Assembly (NCBI GenBank): GCA_963843525.1
Contig: CAWJKM010000007.1
Location: forward strand, 62,001 to 126,000
Origin: DATJPR01 sp963843525
GTDB taxonomy: Bacteria > Bacteroidota > Ignavibacteria > UBA10030 > UBA6906
Reading direction: 5' to 3'
Length of the DNA: 64,000 bases
Of the stretch, positions 1 to 8,900 are shown one piece after another. A model generated the notes under the pieces. The model did no database searches. It was not told the origin of the DNA and worked only from the letters and a program-made list of their open reading frames with translations. The stretch's first letter is position 1; each line of letters opens with the position of its first letter. Made by a program: the position numbers and the translations under genes.

Positions 1-245
1 TCGATACTTCAGCCTCCTTTCCTCGACTGAATCTCGCGATAGACAATCAACCCATTCTCATGAATGGCTATGCAGCGCAGCGGTTGACTTTTCTGGATAC
101 GTCGGATGTTTGGATAGAAGTTACAGGGATCTGGATTCCAGACTTGCGGGATCATGGGAACCAGATGCTGTTCATGGTAGAACAATACGGAAAGCCCTCA
201 CCGAAAACGGCAGATGACATTCTGCGCTCTCTCAGGGTGCAGTGA
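1..245 (+). CDS. C-terminal end of a hypothetical protein (partial)
   Basis: The reading frame is open from the first complete codon at position 3 to a TGA at 243-245, giving about 80 residues, so this is the tail of a gene that begins outside the window. An internal ATG at 60 has no convincing ribosome binding site. The visible sequence is soluble and mixed, with an aromatic stretch (DVWIEVTGIWIPDLR) and no motif I recognise. It is followed by about 110 nt and then an attC-like GCCTAAC box, so it may be the body of another gene cassette. Function unknown. Confidence 0.5.
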   Translation, partial: DTSASFPRLNLAIDNQPILMNGYAAQRLTFLDTSDVWIEVTGIWIPDLRDHGNQMLFMVEQYGKPSPKTADDILRSLRVQ

Positions 246-351
246 ACGAGTGTATTGTGGAGAGCTTGCACACTTTGTCACATCACCCAATTGCAGCGCG
301 ACCACGGACACATATTCAAGATGCTGCACCAGTGATAAATGGTTGTCGGCT

Positions 352-402
352 GCCTAACACGGATTGCACTCCGCCAGAAAGCGGCGGACCTTCGGCCCGC
401 CA
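352..402 (+). repeat. attC-like left half with shared 45-nt repeat, copy 1
   Basis: GCCTAAC at 352-358 matches the RYYYAAC box of integron attC sites. It is followed by a stretch that recurs at 1712-1764 with about 88 percent identity (GGATTGCAC, CCGCCAGA, CGGCGGACCTTCGG, CCG and CA blocks). The only matching GTTRRRY box is GTTAGGG at 594-600, 250 nt away, which is too far for a normal attC. The site therefore looks interrupted or decayed. The GTTAGGG box lies 20 nt before the start of the gene at 621, as expected for a cassette boundary. The 246-620 gap holds this element and the GC palindromes, and I see no gene in it. Confidence 0.4.
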
Positions 403-470
403 ATAAGATTGGCGGGCGAGCCCGCCAAACAAATGGCGGGTAAACCCGCCAAAAGGTGAAGCACGGCGGG
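396..470. repeat. cluster of short GC palindromes (GGCGGG/CCCGCC)
   Basis: Two close palindromic units, GGCGGGCGAGCCCGCC at 411-426 and GGCGGGTAAACCCGCC at 435-450, are flanked by a half unit GCCCGCC at 396-402 and another GGCGGGTAAA at 465-474. The arms can pair within or between units. The spacers are only a few bases and differ, so this is not a CRISPR array. It resembles small intergenic palindrome families and seems to sit inside the attC-like element that starts at 352. Confidence 0.6.
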
Positions 471-620
471 TAAACTGACGGAAGGTACCTCCATCAAAAG
501 TAGCCGGCGTGAATCGAGTTCAAGAAACGAAACAACGAAGAAGCTGATTTCTCAACCGACCCGGAATCAAACACCGGACCCATTTCCGCCGCCGTTAGGG
601 CGCGCGCAAGGAATCTAGCA

Positions 621-1163
621 ATGAGATTCCATCCAGTTGTATATGTCCTCGTCCTCGGAGCTTGGGGGTGTTCCACGACAACGCATGTGGCCAAAGTCGA
701 GGATGTTAATCCCAAAGTCGAAGGCGCCGCTGCCACGATTTGTCTGAAGTCCGACGGAGAGCGTAAAGTGCGAGATATCAGCGTGAAGGCCGACTCAACT
801 ACCTTTGTTGGTCCCAGCAGTATGGACACGGTGCGGATTCCGACTCGCAATATCAAATCTATCCGCCTTACGCATCATGTCGGGGGTGCTCTCGAAGGGT
901 TGATGTGGGGGGCGCTCGGCGGGACTGGCTTCGCTCTTGTAACTACGATTGGTATGAGCGGGGGCGGAGATGAAGGGATGGGCAAAGGCCTACTTGCTCT
1001 CGGCAGCATGGTACTTGGCGGCACAGGCGGGATGGTGCTTGGAGCTATCAAGGGGCATGACTATACCTTCATCTTGCCGGAGGATTCAACTGCGATACCG
1101 AATCACGGATCTGACAACAGTGGCAACATTTCTGCTCATGAAACTCCACCGAGTGCGCCCTAA
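621..1163 (+). CDS. hypothetical lipoprotein with glycine-rich membrane segment
   Basis: The 180-residue product begins with a short signal peptide ending in a lipobox (LGAWGC), so Cys17 is probably lipidated and the mature protein sits in the outer or inner membrane facing the periplasm. Residues 45-90 look like a small beta-rich domain. Residues 88-140 are rich in Gly and Ala with GALGG and GGTGG patterns, like a glycine zipper. The ATG at 621 follows AAGGA and lies 20 nt after an attC-like GTTAGGG box. The TAA stop is part of the next attC-like site, as is usual for integron gene cassettes. I do not recognise the family, and its role is unknown. Confidence 0.7.
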   Translation: MRFHPVVYVLVLGAWGCSTTTHVAKVEDVNPKVEGAAATICLKSDGERKVRDISVKADSTTFVGPSSMDTVRIPTRNIKSIRLTHHVGGALEGLMWGALGGTGFALVTTIGMSGGGDEGMGKGLLALGSMVLGGTGGMVLGAIKGHDYTFILPEDSTAIPNHGSDNSGNISAHETPPSAP

Positions 1164-1213
1164 CACGCGTCCCGTTCCCGAACGAAGCTCAGGGACGGAC
1201 GCAGGCGTTAGGC
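1158..1213 (+). other. attC-like recombination site
   Basis: The site starts with CCTAAC (1159-1164) and ends with GTTAGGC (1207-1213). These outer boxes pair over six bases. Inside them GCGTCC (1167-1172) pairs with GGACGC (1197-1202), and the next stretch pairs with an unpaired extra T, leaving a loop at about 1180-1191. The outer boxes, inner boxes, extrahelical base and 56-nt length all fit a short integron attC. The stop codon of the upstream gene lies inside the first box, and the next gene starts 22 nt after the second. The first base of the left box (C) departs from the purine consensus. No integrase gene is visible. Confidence 0.55.
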
Positions 1214-1234
1214 CGCCGCCAAGGAGCAAGATCC

Positions 1235-1693
1235 ATGTCGATCATTGTCTCTCTGAAGGAAGTTGCTGACACCCTAGAAATGCTCTCGGAGACCACCGAA
1301 GCCTACCTCGTGCGCGAGACCGGGGAGATACTCGTTGTGAATGAGGACGATCACCTGGCTTTGGAGGATTCAGACGACACCGAAATGCCCGAGTGGCAAC
1401 GCGACCACATAGCACGACTCCGCGAGATCTTGGATACTGATCGAGTGGTGGAGCTCCCAAGCTCATATGATATCGATGCCTGGTCGATCATGGAACAGTT
1501 CTGTTACGCGATGGCAGACGCGAAACTGCGAGACCAGTTGCTCGATTCAATCCATGGGAGGGGCGCGTTTCGGATGTTTCGGAGCACGTGTGAACGGCTC
1601 GGTCTTCTTGAGGACTGGTACGCATTCCGGCGCGAGGCGATCGAAACCATCGCGCGTGAGTGGCTGGAATCCTCCGACATCCCATTCAAATAG
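1235..1693 (+). CDS. UPF0158 family protein
   Basis: The 152-residue acidic soluble protein matches the UPF0158 family pattern as I remember it: an N-terminal strand pair (EAYLVRETGEILVV), an acidic linker, the central helix SYDIDAWSIMEQF, and the IHGRGAFRMF and WYAFRREAI segments that typify the C-terminal half. Its biochemical function is not known. The ATG at 1235 has an AAGGAG-type ribosome site about 10 nt upstream and lies just after the attC-like site ending at 1213. A degraded attC-like element follows the stop. The gene therefore looks like the second member of a cassette-like array. Confidence 0.7.
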   Translation: MSIIVSLKEVADTLEMLSETTEAYLVRETGEILVVNEDDHLALEDSDDTEMPEWQRDHIARLREILDTDRVVELPSSYDIDAWSIMEQFCYAMADAKLRDQLLDSIHGRGAFRMFRSTCERLGLLEDWYAFRREAIETIAREWLESSDIPFK

Positions 1694-2079
1694 TGATTCC
1701 CATTGGCGGCGGCCGAACACGCGGATTGCACACCGCCAGACAACGGCGGACCTTCGGTCCGTCAGAATACGGCCTACGGGAATCCCGACTGTGAAATCCC
1801 TCATCGCCTTCGTTCACTTCAGTTGCGATACGAAACCCGTGTCCTCTTGCCGAGACGATACGTTGTTCCTTGATGTTCCGGGAGCGAATGGAACCGATGT
1901 GCTCTTGGACTCAGCAATCCTTACCACGCCCTGAGGTCCAGGGGCACTTACACATTCGCCCGAAGTCATTGAGCACGGAGGAGTCTTCCATTTCGGGGAA
2001 GTCGTTTCATCGGTCTTTCTGTACGCAAGAACCAAATTCAATGAGCACTCACCAGTCTGTTTCGATAATATGATGTCTC
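1694..2079. other. gene-free stretch with degraded attC-like element (repeat copy 2)
   Basis: The segment 1712-1764 begins with GCCGAAC, a weak left attC box, and carries the second copy of the repeat seen at 352-402, including a CGGAC/GTCCG hairpin closed by CTTCG. No GTTRRRY partner follows within about 130 nt, so the site is probably decayed. The remainder up to the end of the NRAMP-type gene at 2080 shows no convincing gene, terminator or repeat. Confidence 0.4.
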
Positions 2080-3351
2080 CTATTCCGTCAGTTGCATGTA
2101 CACTAAAATCACCGCTGCTAAGGTCATAAGAATAAATGTTGCAGATCCCAGGATGTTGGAAGTCCTCCCGTTTGTATATTTACCCATTATTCTTTTGTTA
2201 TTGGAAATGTGAATAATGATCGCAATGAGAACCGGTGCAGTCAATCCATAAAGAATAGCTGAATAGATCAGCGCCTTAATTGGGGAAATGCCAACGTAAT
2301 TCAACGATAACCCCAGGAAAAGTGAAATGGCAATGATGATATAAAATGCCTTTGCCTGGTGGAATTTTTTATCCAATCCTTCTTTCCATCCGAAGGCTTC
2401 GGTAATGATGTAAGAGAGGGAACCGCTCAGAACGGGAATGGCCAAAAGCCCGGTACCGATGACGCCCACTGCGAAAAGCAGATACGCTGAATTTCCTACC
2501 AATGGTTTCAGTGCCTGAGCCGCCTGTTCGACCGTGTCAATCTTATGAATGCCCCCGTTGAATAAGACCGTTCCCGAAGTGAGAATGATAAAGAACATGA
2601 CCAGATTTGAGAACAACATTCCCCAGTCAACAGCTTCTGTCGTGTCGTGAATTATTTTTTTATTCACTACCAAGTGTTTCTTCTTATTTTGCTTCACTTC
2701 TTCAACCTCCATCGTCGCCTGCCAAAAGAAAAGATAGGGTGAAATAGTGGTTCCAAGAATGGCAACCAGAATGCTGACAAAGTCTTTGTCCAATATTATC
2801 GTTGGAATAATAGTGGCCTTCGCAACCGCTACCCAATCGAGTTTGAATAAGAATGGGATAATCAGATACACTAATAGAACGATGCAGAGGTATTTCAGGA
2901 CAGCAGCGACTCTGTGATAAGGCAACAATATGATTAGCGCGAGAAGTACAATGGTGAAAACCAGGCTGAAATAGGCTGCGTGAATGGAAGGGAACAAGAG
3001 GTTCCCTACCGCCCCCATACCCGCAATATCAGCACCAATATTCATGACAATCGCAGGGAAACTAAATAACAGCATCAAATACAGAACTGGGCGTGAATAG
3101 TGTGTTTTGAGGGTCCCTGCTAAACCCTGTGAAGTCACGAGACCTATTCGTGCACACATTTCCTGAATGGACGCCATGAGTGGAAATGTAATGAGCGCAG
3201 TCCAGAGCGTTGAAAGCCCGTATGCAGCTCCTGCCTGTGAGTAGGTTGCAATGCCCGAGGGGTCATCATCGCTTGACCCGGTTACGAGTCCGGGTCCAAG
3301 AAGTTGCCAAAAATAAAGCAGTCTGCTTGAGATTGTTCTTTTATCTTTCAT
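2080..3351 (-). CDS. NRAMP-related metal ion transporter
   Basis: The 423-residue protein is an integral inner-membrane transporter with about 11 hydrophobic segments and the NRAMP-like TM1 context GPGLVTGSSDDDPSG. NRAMP proteins import Mn2+, Fe2+ and related ions with protons. The usual DPGN of TM1 is replaced by DPSG, and the TM6 metal-binding Met context is replaced by LGTTISPYLFF. The ion specificity may therefore differ, as in the magnesium-transporting NRAMP relatives (inference). A longer frame reaches 3423, but those 24 codons overlap an old-yellow-enzyme remnant. I prefer the ATG at 3351 (MKDKRTISS), just before the conserved region, although its AAAAGAG box lies close to the start. 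The gene is AT-richer than its neighbours, which hints at transfer. Confidence 0.8.
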   Translation of the reverse strand: MKDKRTISSRLLYFWQLLGPGLVTGSSDDDPSGIATYSQAGAAYGLSTLWTALITFPLMASIQEMCARIGLVTSQGLAGTLKTHYSRPVLYLMLLFSFPAIVMNIGADIAGMGAVGNLLFPSIHAAYFSLVFTIVLLALIILLPYHRVAAVLKYLCIVLLVYLIIPFLFKLDWVAVAKATIIPTIILDKDFVSILVAILGTTISPYLFFWQATMEVEEVKQNKKKHLVVNKKIIHDTTEAVDWGMLFSNLVMFFIILTSGTVLFNGGIHKIDTVEQAAQALKPLVGNSAYLLFAVGVIGTGLLAIPVLSGSLSYIITEAFGWKEGLDKKFHQAKAFYIIIAISLFLGLSLNYVGISPIKALIYSAILYGLTAPVLIAIIIHISNNKRIMGKYTNGRTSNILGSATFILMTLAAVILVYMQLTE

Positions 3352-3394
3352 CTCTTTTGTCGCTGCTGAATCGCTGAAAACGAATGAACCTGGT

Positions 3395-3649
3395 GGTCCT
3401 GTGCAGATGCTCGATATGATCATCCTTCCATAACCAGAGATCAGCTATTGAAATGCGACCTTCGGGAGACACGGCTGTCGCTTCGGAGAACACCAGGGCC
3501 GCGCCGCCGACCGCCCGGCAGCCCAGGCGGACCAGATGCCAGTCATTCGCGAATCCATCCACGCTGGAGTACTGACACATGGGTGATACTGCGATACGCT
3601 GAGCGAGAGTAATCCCTCGAATATTCAGCGGTTGAAAGAGATGGATCAT
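3395..3649 (-). pseudogene. truncated NADH:flavin oxidoreductase (old yellow enzyme) N-terminus
   Basis: The frame starting at 3649 encodes the first 84 or so residues of an OYE-family flavoprotein: LFQPLNIRGITL, then SPMCQYSSVDG, NDWHLVRLG, GGAALVFSEATAVSPEGR and a LWKDDHIEHLHR segment. Full-length relatives have about 350 residues. Here the homology stops near 3397 and the frame runs into unrelated sequence just upstream of the NRAMP-type gene. The FMN-binding and catalytic His/Tyr parts are missing, so it cannot be an active enzyme. The break point probably marks an insertion or deletion that brought in the NRAMP gene. Confidence 0.75.
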
Positions 3650-4081
3650 ATACAGATTCGGGAATGCATGTCGGGATGCATGTGATTGAAGGGAAAATCA
3701 CTGCTGCCGGCGAAGAACCCGTCGTACTAAAATTCATGATAGCCTTTCGCTCAACAAGAATCAATCGGGTCAAGAACGGGCAAACGGGTAGTCGTGGAGG
3801 TGGTCCAGTATTGTTCCTTTTCATGCCGGAAAAGCTGTATCCACAACATCTCGGAAACAATGGCACTGCGAAGTCGACTCGAGGTCTCGACTTGCTCCTT
3901 CTCTTCTCCCTCATCCCTTCGAGAGGTGGGAGAGAGCTCTCCCCAATGATTAACTACTGTTTCATCCCTTCAGCCGATTCGATTTGAGGTTCTGTCTGAT
4001 ATACTATGAATGGCTTCAGGAATACTACGGACAGCCAAATCTTGTAGGGGCGGATGTACCAAATCACAACGAGGAGGTTCT
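3650..4081. other. gene-free stretch before the DUF3185 gene
   Basis: The interval lies between the divergent OYE remnant and the small membrane gene at 4082. I see no codon pattern that looks real on either strand. It contains the first copy of the 30-nt intergenic motif (3949-3978). Promoters for the two flanking genes should also lie here, but no strong consensus was recognised. Confidence 0.4.
3949..3978 (+). promoter_or_regulatory. 30-nt intergenic motif, copy A
   Basis: This 30-nt block shares the core TAACTACTnTTTCATCC and a trailing CGAT with copies at 4657-4686 and 13867-13896. It is 104 nt upstream of the DUF3185 gene. All three copies lie in intergenic DNA at comparable distances before envelope-type genes, so a shared regulator or sigma-factor site is plausible. 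Its function is inference. Confidence 0.45.
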
Positions 4082-4288
4082 ATGAACAAAGCAGTTTCAC
4101 TCGCACTTCTTGCTGGTGGGATTCTCCTGCTCATCTTCGGGATCAATGCGTACAATTCGACCAGTTCTGACATTTCTCGATTCTTCAGTGGCTCGGCCAC
4201 CGACAAATCGATATGGATGCTGGCGGGCGGCGCTATCGCGACCGTTTTGGGACTTGTGGGTTTAGGGCGCAAAACAAAAACAGCGTGA
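4082..4288 (+). CDS. DUF3185 family small membrane protein
   Basis: The 68-residue protein has two hydrophobic helices (about residues 5-24 and 45-62) joined by a polar loop containing SDISRFFSG and TDKSIW, the hallmark of DUF3185 proteins. The start at 4082 has a strong GAGGAGG ribosome site, and an in-frame ATG at 4010 lacks one. These proteins sit in the inner membrane. Their role is unknown, but they are often found with stress-induced genes. Here the neighbours are a broken sll1863-type lipoprotein and YihY, and copy A of the 30-nt motif lies upstream, which fits a small stress unit (inference). Confidence 0.8.
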   Translation: MNKAVSLALLAGGILLLIFGINAYNSTSSDISRFFSGSATDKSIWMLAGGAIATVLGLVGLGRKTKTA

Positions 4289-4342
4289 GAATGGGCTTAC
4301 ATTCATGTCAATGAATGTATTGATCAAGTCAAAGGGAGAACC

Positions 4343-4594
4343 ATGAATAACAGGATCGTTGTCCTCGCTCTGATAGGGTGTATGGCAGGAACACTCTTGC
4401 CGGGATGTACAAAAACGGCGGAACAAAGAGTTGAAAATGCCAAGGAGTCTGTAGGGGATGCCAAACAGGATCTGAAAGACGCTCAGACGGAATATCTCGC
4501 AGAATAGACAACATACAAACTCGAGTCTGAACAGAAACTTGAAGCCAATGCTCAGAGGATCGATGCGTTCAAAGAAAAGATGGACAAAGCCGGC
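4343..4594 (+). pseudogene. sll1863-type stress lipoprotein, broken by a stop codon and truncated
   Basis: The ATG at 4343 (AAGGGAGAA upstream) opens a 54-codon frame with a lipoprotein signal (LLPGC) and a charged helix, EQRVENAKESVGDAKQDL. It ends at TAG 4505-4507. The same frame resumes as TTYKLESEQKLEANAQRID and AFKEKMDKAG. In the sll1863-family stress proteins, as I remember them, the stop position holds a Trp, so a TGG-to-TAG change is likely. The homology stops after the KMDKAG segment, while relatives continue for another 60-80 residues. The gene is thus interrupted and also cut short. The 54-residue peptide could still be made. Confidence 0.65.
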
Positions 4595-4656
4595 CCCAGA
4601 TTGTTCCCTCCACACGGCCTTCCATCCGGGACACCGGTCCTCCGCTCCTCCTGGGG

Positions 4657-4686
4657 ACTAACTACTTTTTCATCCTTTGGGGCGAT
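4657..4686 (+). promoter_or_regulatory. 30-nt intergenic motif, copy B
   Basis: The second copy of the 30-nt block (core TAACTACTTTTTCATCC, then CGAT after a G run) is 91 nt before the yihY start. It directly follows the truncated end of the sll1863-like pseudogene. It matches copies A and C over most of its length, whereas the flanking sequence does not. Confidence 0.45.
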
Positions 4687-4776
4687 GATAGTCACAGTCG
4701 ACAATTGATACCCTGTAATGGATAAACGGGCCCATCTGCGACCGAAGCGTGGAACAAGGAGCGACCGGCACACGGT

Positions 4777-5730
4777 ATGAAGGCTCTTCGCTTGAAAGAC
4801 ATCTGGTTATTGTTAAGGGATTCTGCGATTGCCTGGGATGATGACAACATCGGGGCGCAGGGTGCTGCACTGGCGTTCTTCACGGTATTTTCTCTGTCGC
4901 CGCTGCTCATTATGGTGGTCGTGTTCTCAAGTTTGGGATTCGGTCATGCGGCCGCGAGCGGCCACCTCGTGTCTCAAATCAGCGGATTGATTGGAGCTGA
5001 GGGAGCAGGCTTTGTTCAAAGCCTGATTACAAACGCATACGAGTCCGACTCTAATCTTCTGGCAACGATTTTCAGTGCCGTTGTGGTTCTCCTGGGTTCG
5101 ACGGCGGTGTTTGTGCAACTGCGGGATTCGCTTAATCAAATCTGGCGCGTTCAGCACAAACCGAGAGGCACCGTTCGCGCATTCCTTCAGGGCCGAATCC
5201 TTTCGTTCGCCATAATCCTGGGAATCGGTTTCCTTCTGCTTGTTTCTCTTGTCCTCAGTGCCGTTCTGGCGGCAATTACGAGCTACCTGAGTAACCTTCT
5301 TGCCATCTTCCCGGGCCTCTTCAGCCTTCTTGATTTCCTCGTATCGTTTGCCGGTATCACTGTGGTGTTTGCTGTCATGTTCAAGTTCGTTCCGGCCGCA
5401 AAGGTGAAATGGAAGGATGTGTGGGTGGGAGCCGCGGTGACCTCGTTATTGTTTTCGGTCGGAAAGCTTCTCATCGGTTTGTATCTGGGTAACGGAGCTC
5501 TAGGCTCGACATTCGGTGCGGCGCGATCGCTTGTCGTCATCATGATGTGGGCGTACTACTCCGCGCAAATCGTCTTGTTCGGTGCCGAGTTCACCCGATT
5601 GTATGCGATGAGATTCGGGGTTGAGATTCTTCCGAACGCGAACGCAGTGCGCGTCGTGAAGCGAACAGTTGAAACGAGGCGTGCTCGGGCTCCCCGTCGC
5701 AGCGCTGCTGATTCCAATGAACACCGGTAA
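4777..5730 (+). CDS. yihY: YihY/BrkB family inner-membrane protein
   Basis: The 317-residue protein shows the family layout: an N-terminal amphipathic stretch, the conserved DDNIGAQGAALAFFTVFSLSP segment at about residues 23-43, and six membrane helices. The loop LRDSLNQIWRVQ, the late motif FKFVPAAKVKWKDVWVGA and YLGNGALGSTFGAARS are also present. This family was once called ribonuclease BN, but that activity belongs to another protein. Its true function is unknown, and transport or envelope maintenance has been proposed. It stands alone in its direction, 91 nt after motif copy B, and is followed by a 171-nt gap before tamB. The basic C-terminal tail is probably cytoplasmic. Confidence 0.88.
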   Translation: MKALRLKDIWLLLRDSAIAWDDDNIGAQGAALAFFTVFSLSPLLIMVVVFSSLGFGHAAASGHLVSQISGLIGAEGAGFVQSLITNAYESDSNLLATIFSAVVVLLGSTAVFVQLRDSLNQIWRVQHKPRGTVRAFLQGRILSFAIILGIGFLLLVSLVLSAVLAAITSYLSNLLAIFPGLFSLLDFLVSFAGITVVFAVMFKFVPAAKVKWKDVWVGAAVTSLLFSVGKLLIGLYLGNGALGSTFGAARSLVVIMMWAYYSAQIVLFGAEFTRLYAMRFGVEILPNANAVRVVKRTVETRRARAPRRSAADSNEHR

Positions 5731-5901
5731 GCAATGGAAGAATGAGCTTGACGCTGCCACGCGTCCCCTTCTCCACGAAAACTTCACTCCTTCTGCTGCG
5801 GGCGCGCCCGGCGAAACGCTGACACGATCCTCTTTAAGAGAGGGGCCCCGTACACTCTAATCACGAACAGCTCCCGCTGGCACCATAGACCGGAATCCAT
5901 T

Positions 5902-8900
5902 GTGAGAGAGAAGAACAAACGAAGGTACGCCCGACGGGTCGTCAAGGCCGCCCTATGGGTGCTTGCAGGCATACCGCTCCTGATCATTCTCGCCCTGTTG
6001 GTGCTCCAGATTCCCGCGGTGCAGTCCTCTCTCGCCCAGAAGGCAGTTGCTTCGATATCGGCAAAAACACATACGCGCATCGAAGTCGGTTCGGTCAGCA
6101 TCGCTTTCGCGCACACGCTCGTTTTGCGCGGCATATTCGTTGAAGACCGCCGGGGGGACACCTTGTTGTCCGTTCAAACGCTGACGGCGGATGTGAACCT
6201 GCTTGGACTCTTCTCGCACGCCGTTACGTTCCATGCGCTCCAGGTTGACTCGCTCACTGCGCACATCACACGCACTTTGCCGGATAGCAGCTTTAACTTC
6301 GATTTCATTCTGAACGCCCTCAGTCCCGGTTCGGGTCCTGACATCCCTCCCGGTTCATCTGCGGAGCCCGGCTGGGAATTACGCCTCGGCGGAGTGAGTC
6401 TTAACCGCATTCACGTGACATACGACGACGAGGTGAGCGGATTGAATCTGCGCCTCCAGATCGGATCCATGGAGACTTCGATCGAGGAGTTTCATCCTGA
6501 CAGGATGCAGATCCGCGTTGACGAGGTGTCTCTTAAGAATACGGTCGCGAATATCATACAAACAAAAGAAACCCCGCACTCCGATTCTCCATCTGAAGAT
6601 CTCGATATCGGGTTCCGGGCAATAGCGCTCGCAAATACTCGGGTGAACTATGAAAACAGGGTAACGAGAGAACGCCTCGGCCTCGACGTCGGAAACGCGA
6701 TGGTCACCGCAGAGAAGATCGATCTGCCCTCGCGGCGTATAACGCTCAAAGAATTCCTGCTGGAAGACACACATCTTGTCATCGTAGAACCGAAGATGGA
6801 TCGAACAACAATGGACCATGGTCATGTCCCTGCGAGGTCCTGGCGTATCAGCCTTGATGAACTCAATCTCCGCGGCAACAGTGCATGCTTTGATGTTCAG
6901 GGAGCGCCCGAAACCCGTGGCCTGGACCTCAACCATCTGCGGCTTGATGACGTGACAATGCACGCAGACCACTTGTACCTCAGTGACAATCGCGTGACTG
7001 GGAATCTGCTTCATACGTCCTTCCGGGAACATTCCGGTCTTGATGTGCGTGAGGTGTCGGGCGGATTCACCGCTGATTCTCTCCATGCGCAACTCACCGA
7101 CTTCATTGTGGAGACTGCGGGCAGTCGCATTCGTCAGAACCTCCTCCTGAGATATTCTTCTCTTCCCGCACTGAAGGGACTCCGCAGTGATGTTGGTGTG
7201 AATGCGACGCTCGAGGATTCTCATATCGCCATATCGGATCTGCTTCTCCTGCAGCCTTCTCTCCCGCTCAAGAACGAGGCGGGGGTGACGATTCGGGTCA
7301 CTTCGCAAGTCTCGGGCCTTGTCGGGGACTTGAAACTGACGGATTGCCGGATCACGACAGGCGATTCTACGCACATTGATCTCACCGGATCGATACGCGG
7401 GTTACCGGAAGCATCCACGTCGTATGTTGATATGAATCTTCGTGAATTCTCCACCAGTCGAACCGACATCCGGGCCCTTGTTGCGGACACAGTGCTGCCG
7501 AAGAATCTCGTTCTGCCGGCTACGGTCAAAATGAACGGACAGTTCAGAGGGACAATGAAGCGGTTCTTTGCCTCGGCTTTTATCGCGACAAGCGACGGGA
7601 ACGTGAATGGGAATGCTACGTTCTACTCGGAGAGGACACTCAATGGACAATCCAGTCGATGGAACGCGGAGGTATCTGTAATAGAGTTGAATATCGGTTC
7701 GCTGCTTAACGATCCGGAGATGTTCGGTCCGGTGTCGTTCTATGCATCTGTAGCCGGGACCGGAGTGAGCAAAGACGACATACAGGCGAGGATGCGCGTA
7801 GAAGTGGAAAAAGCAATGGTGAACGGGTATCCCTACCGGCACTTTTCGCTCAATGGAACTGCCGGTCCTCAATTGTTCGAGGGGAAGGCTGAAATGAGGG
7901 ATTCGAATATCGTCTTCACGTTCGACGGAACTGTCAACACCAGCGAGGAGAACCCTGTCTACAAGTTCAGATTCGATCTGAAGGGAGCCGACCTGCAACG
8001 GCTGCGTCTCACCGCGGATGACGTGCGCGTTTCGGGCGTGATGACATCAAACCTTACGGGACAGACGATCAATGATATTAATGGAACGGTAGACGTACGA
8101 CACGTTGTCATCATGAAGAACCGGAGACGCTATGTAATTGATTCTCTCCTCTATACCTCTGTGAACAAAGAGAAGGAAACACACATCGGGATCGAGTCGG
8201 AGCTTCTTGCGGCAACATTTGACGGGACGATCGCCCTCGGTGATTTGCCGGCTGCGATTGAAGAACATTTCGCGCGGTATTTCGACCTTCACGATGCTGC
8301 CGCCGTGAGAGCTTCAAGCCCCCAGGCATTTACGTTCCAGGTTGTGCTGCGCGATCCCCGGATATTCGCAGATGTATTCTTTCCGCAATTCGACCAATTG
8401 ACCGCCGGGGTTATCGCCGGCCATTACGACAGCGAGAAAATGGATCTGAGCTTGACCGCCGATATTGCCACGGCTGCATTTGGCGGCTTCGACATGGACA
8501 GTATCACGTTGAAGGTCACTTCCGATCCTCAACGATTGCAGGCCACGTTGCGCGTAGGGTCCGTGGCGGATTCGATGCTTGTTCTGACAAACCTCCAGCT
8601 CGGCGCGAACGTCCGGCATGACAGCATCGCCGTGGCACTGCAGAGCGTGGGAATCAACGGGGAAACAAAGATGCTACTTGCGGGGACTTGTACGAGCGTG
8701 CCGAACGGGTATCGTTGGCGATTTCTCCCGGAGGGAATTGTACTGCAGGGGACCCGATGGAACGTCCCTTCTGACAACTCTCTCACGTTCGGCGCCGGTC
8801 ACTTCATCGCGCATGATCTCGTGATGCACGGCGCCGGTCAAAGCCTGTCAGTAAAAAGCGAAGACGGCACCCGGCCACAACCGCCCGTGACATTGACGTT

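Noticed and set aside
396..470. CRISPR-like array
   Set aside because: The repeats are short palindromes with spacers of a few bases and no cas genes are nearby.
3543..3987. Overlapping open frames on both strands before the DUF3185 gene
   Set aside because: None has a ribosome site or recognisable sequence, and they overlap the OYE remnant or each other.
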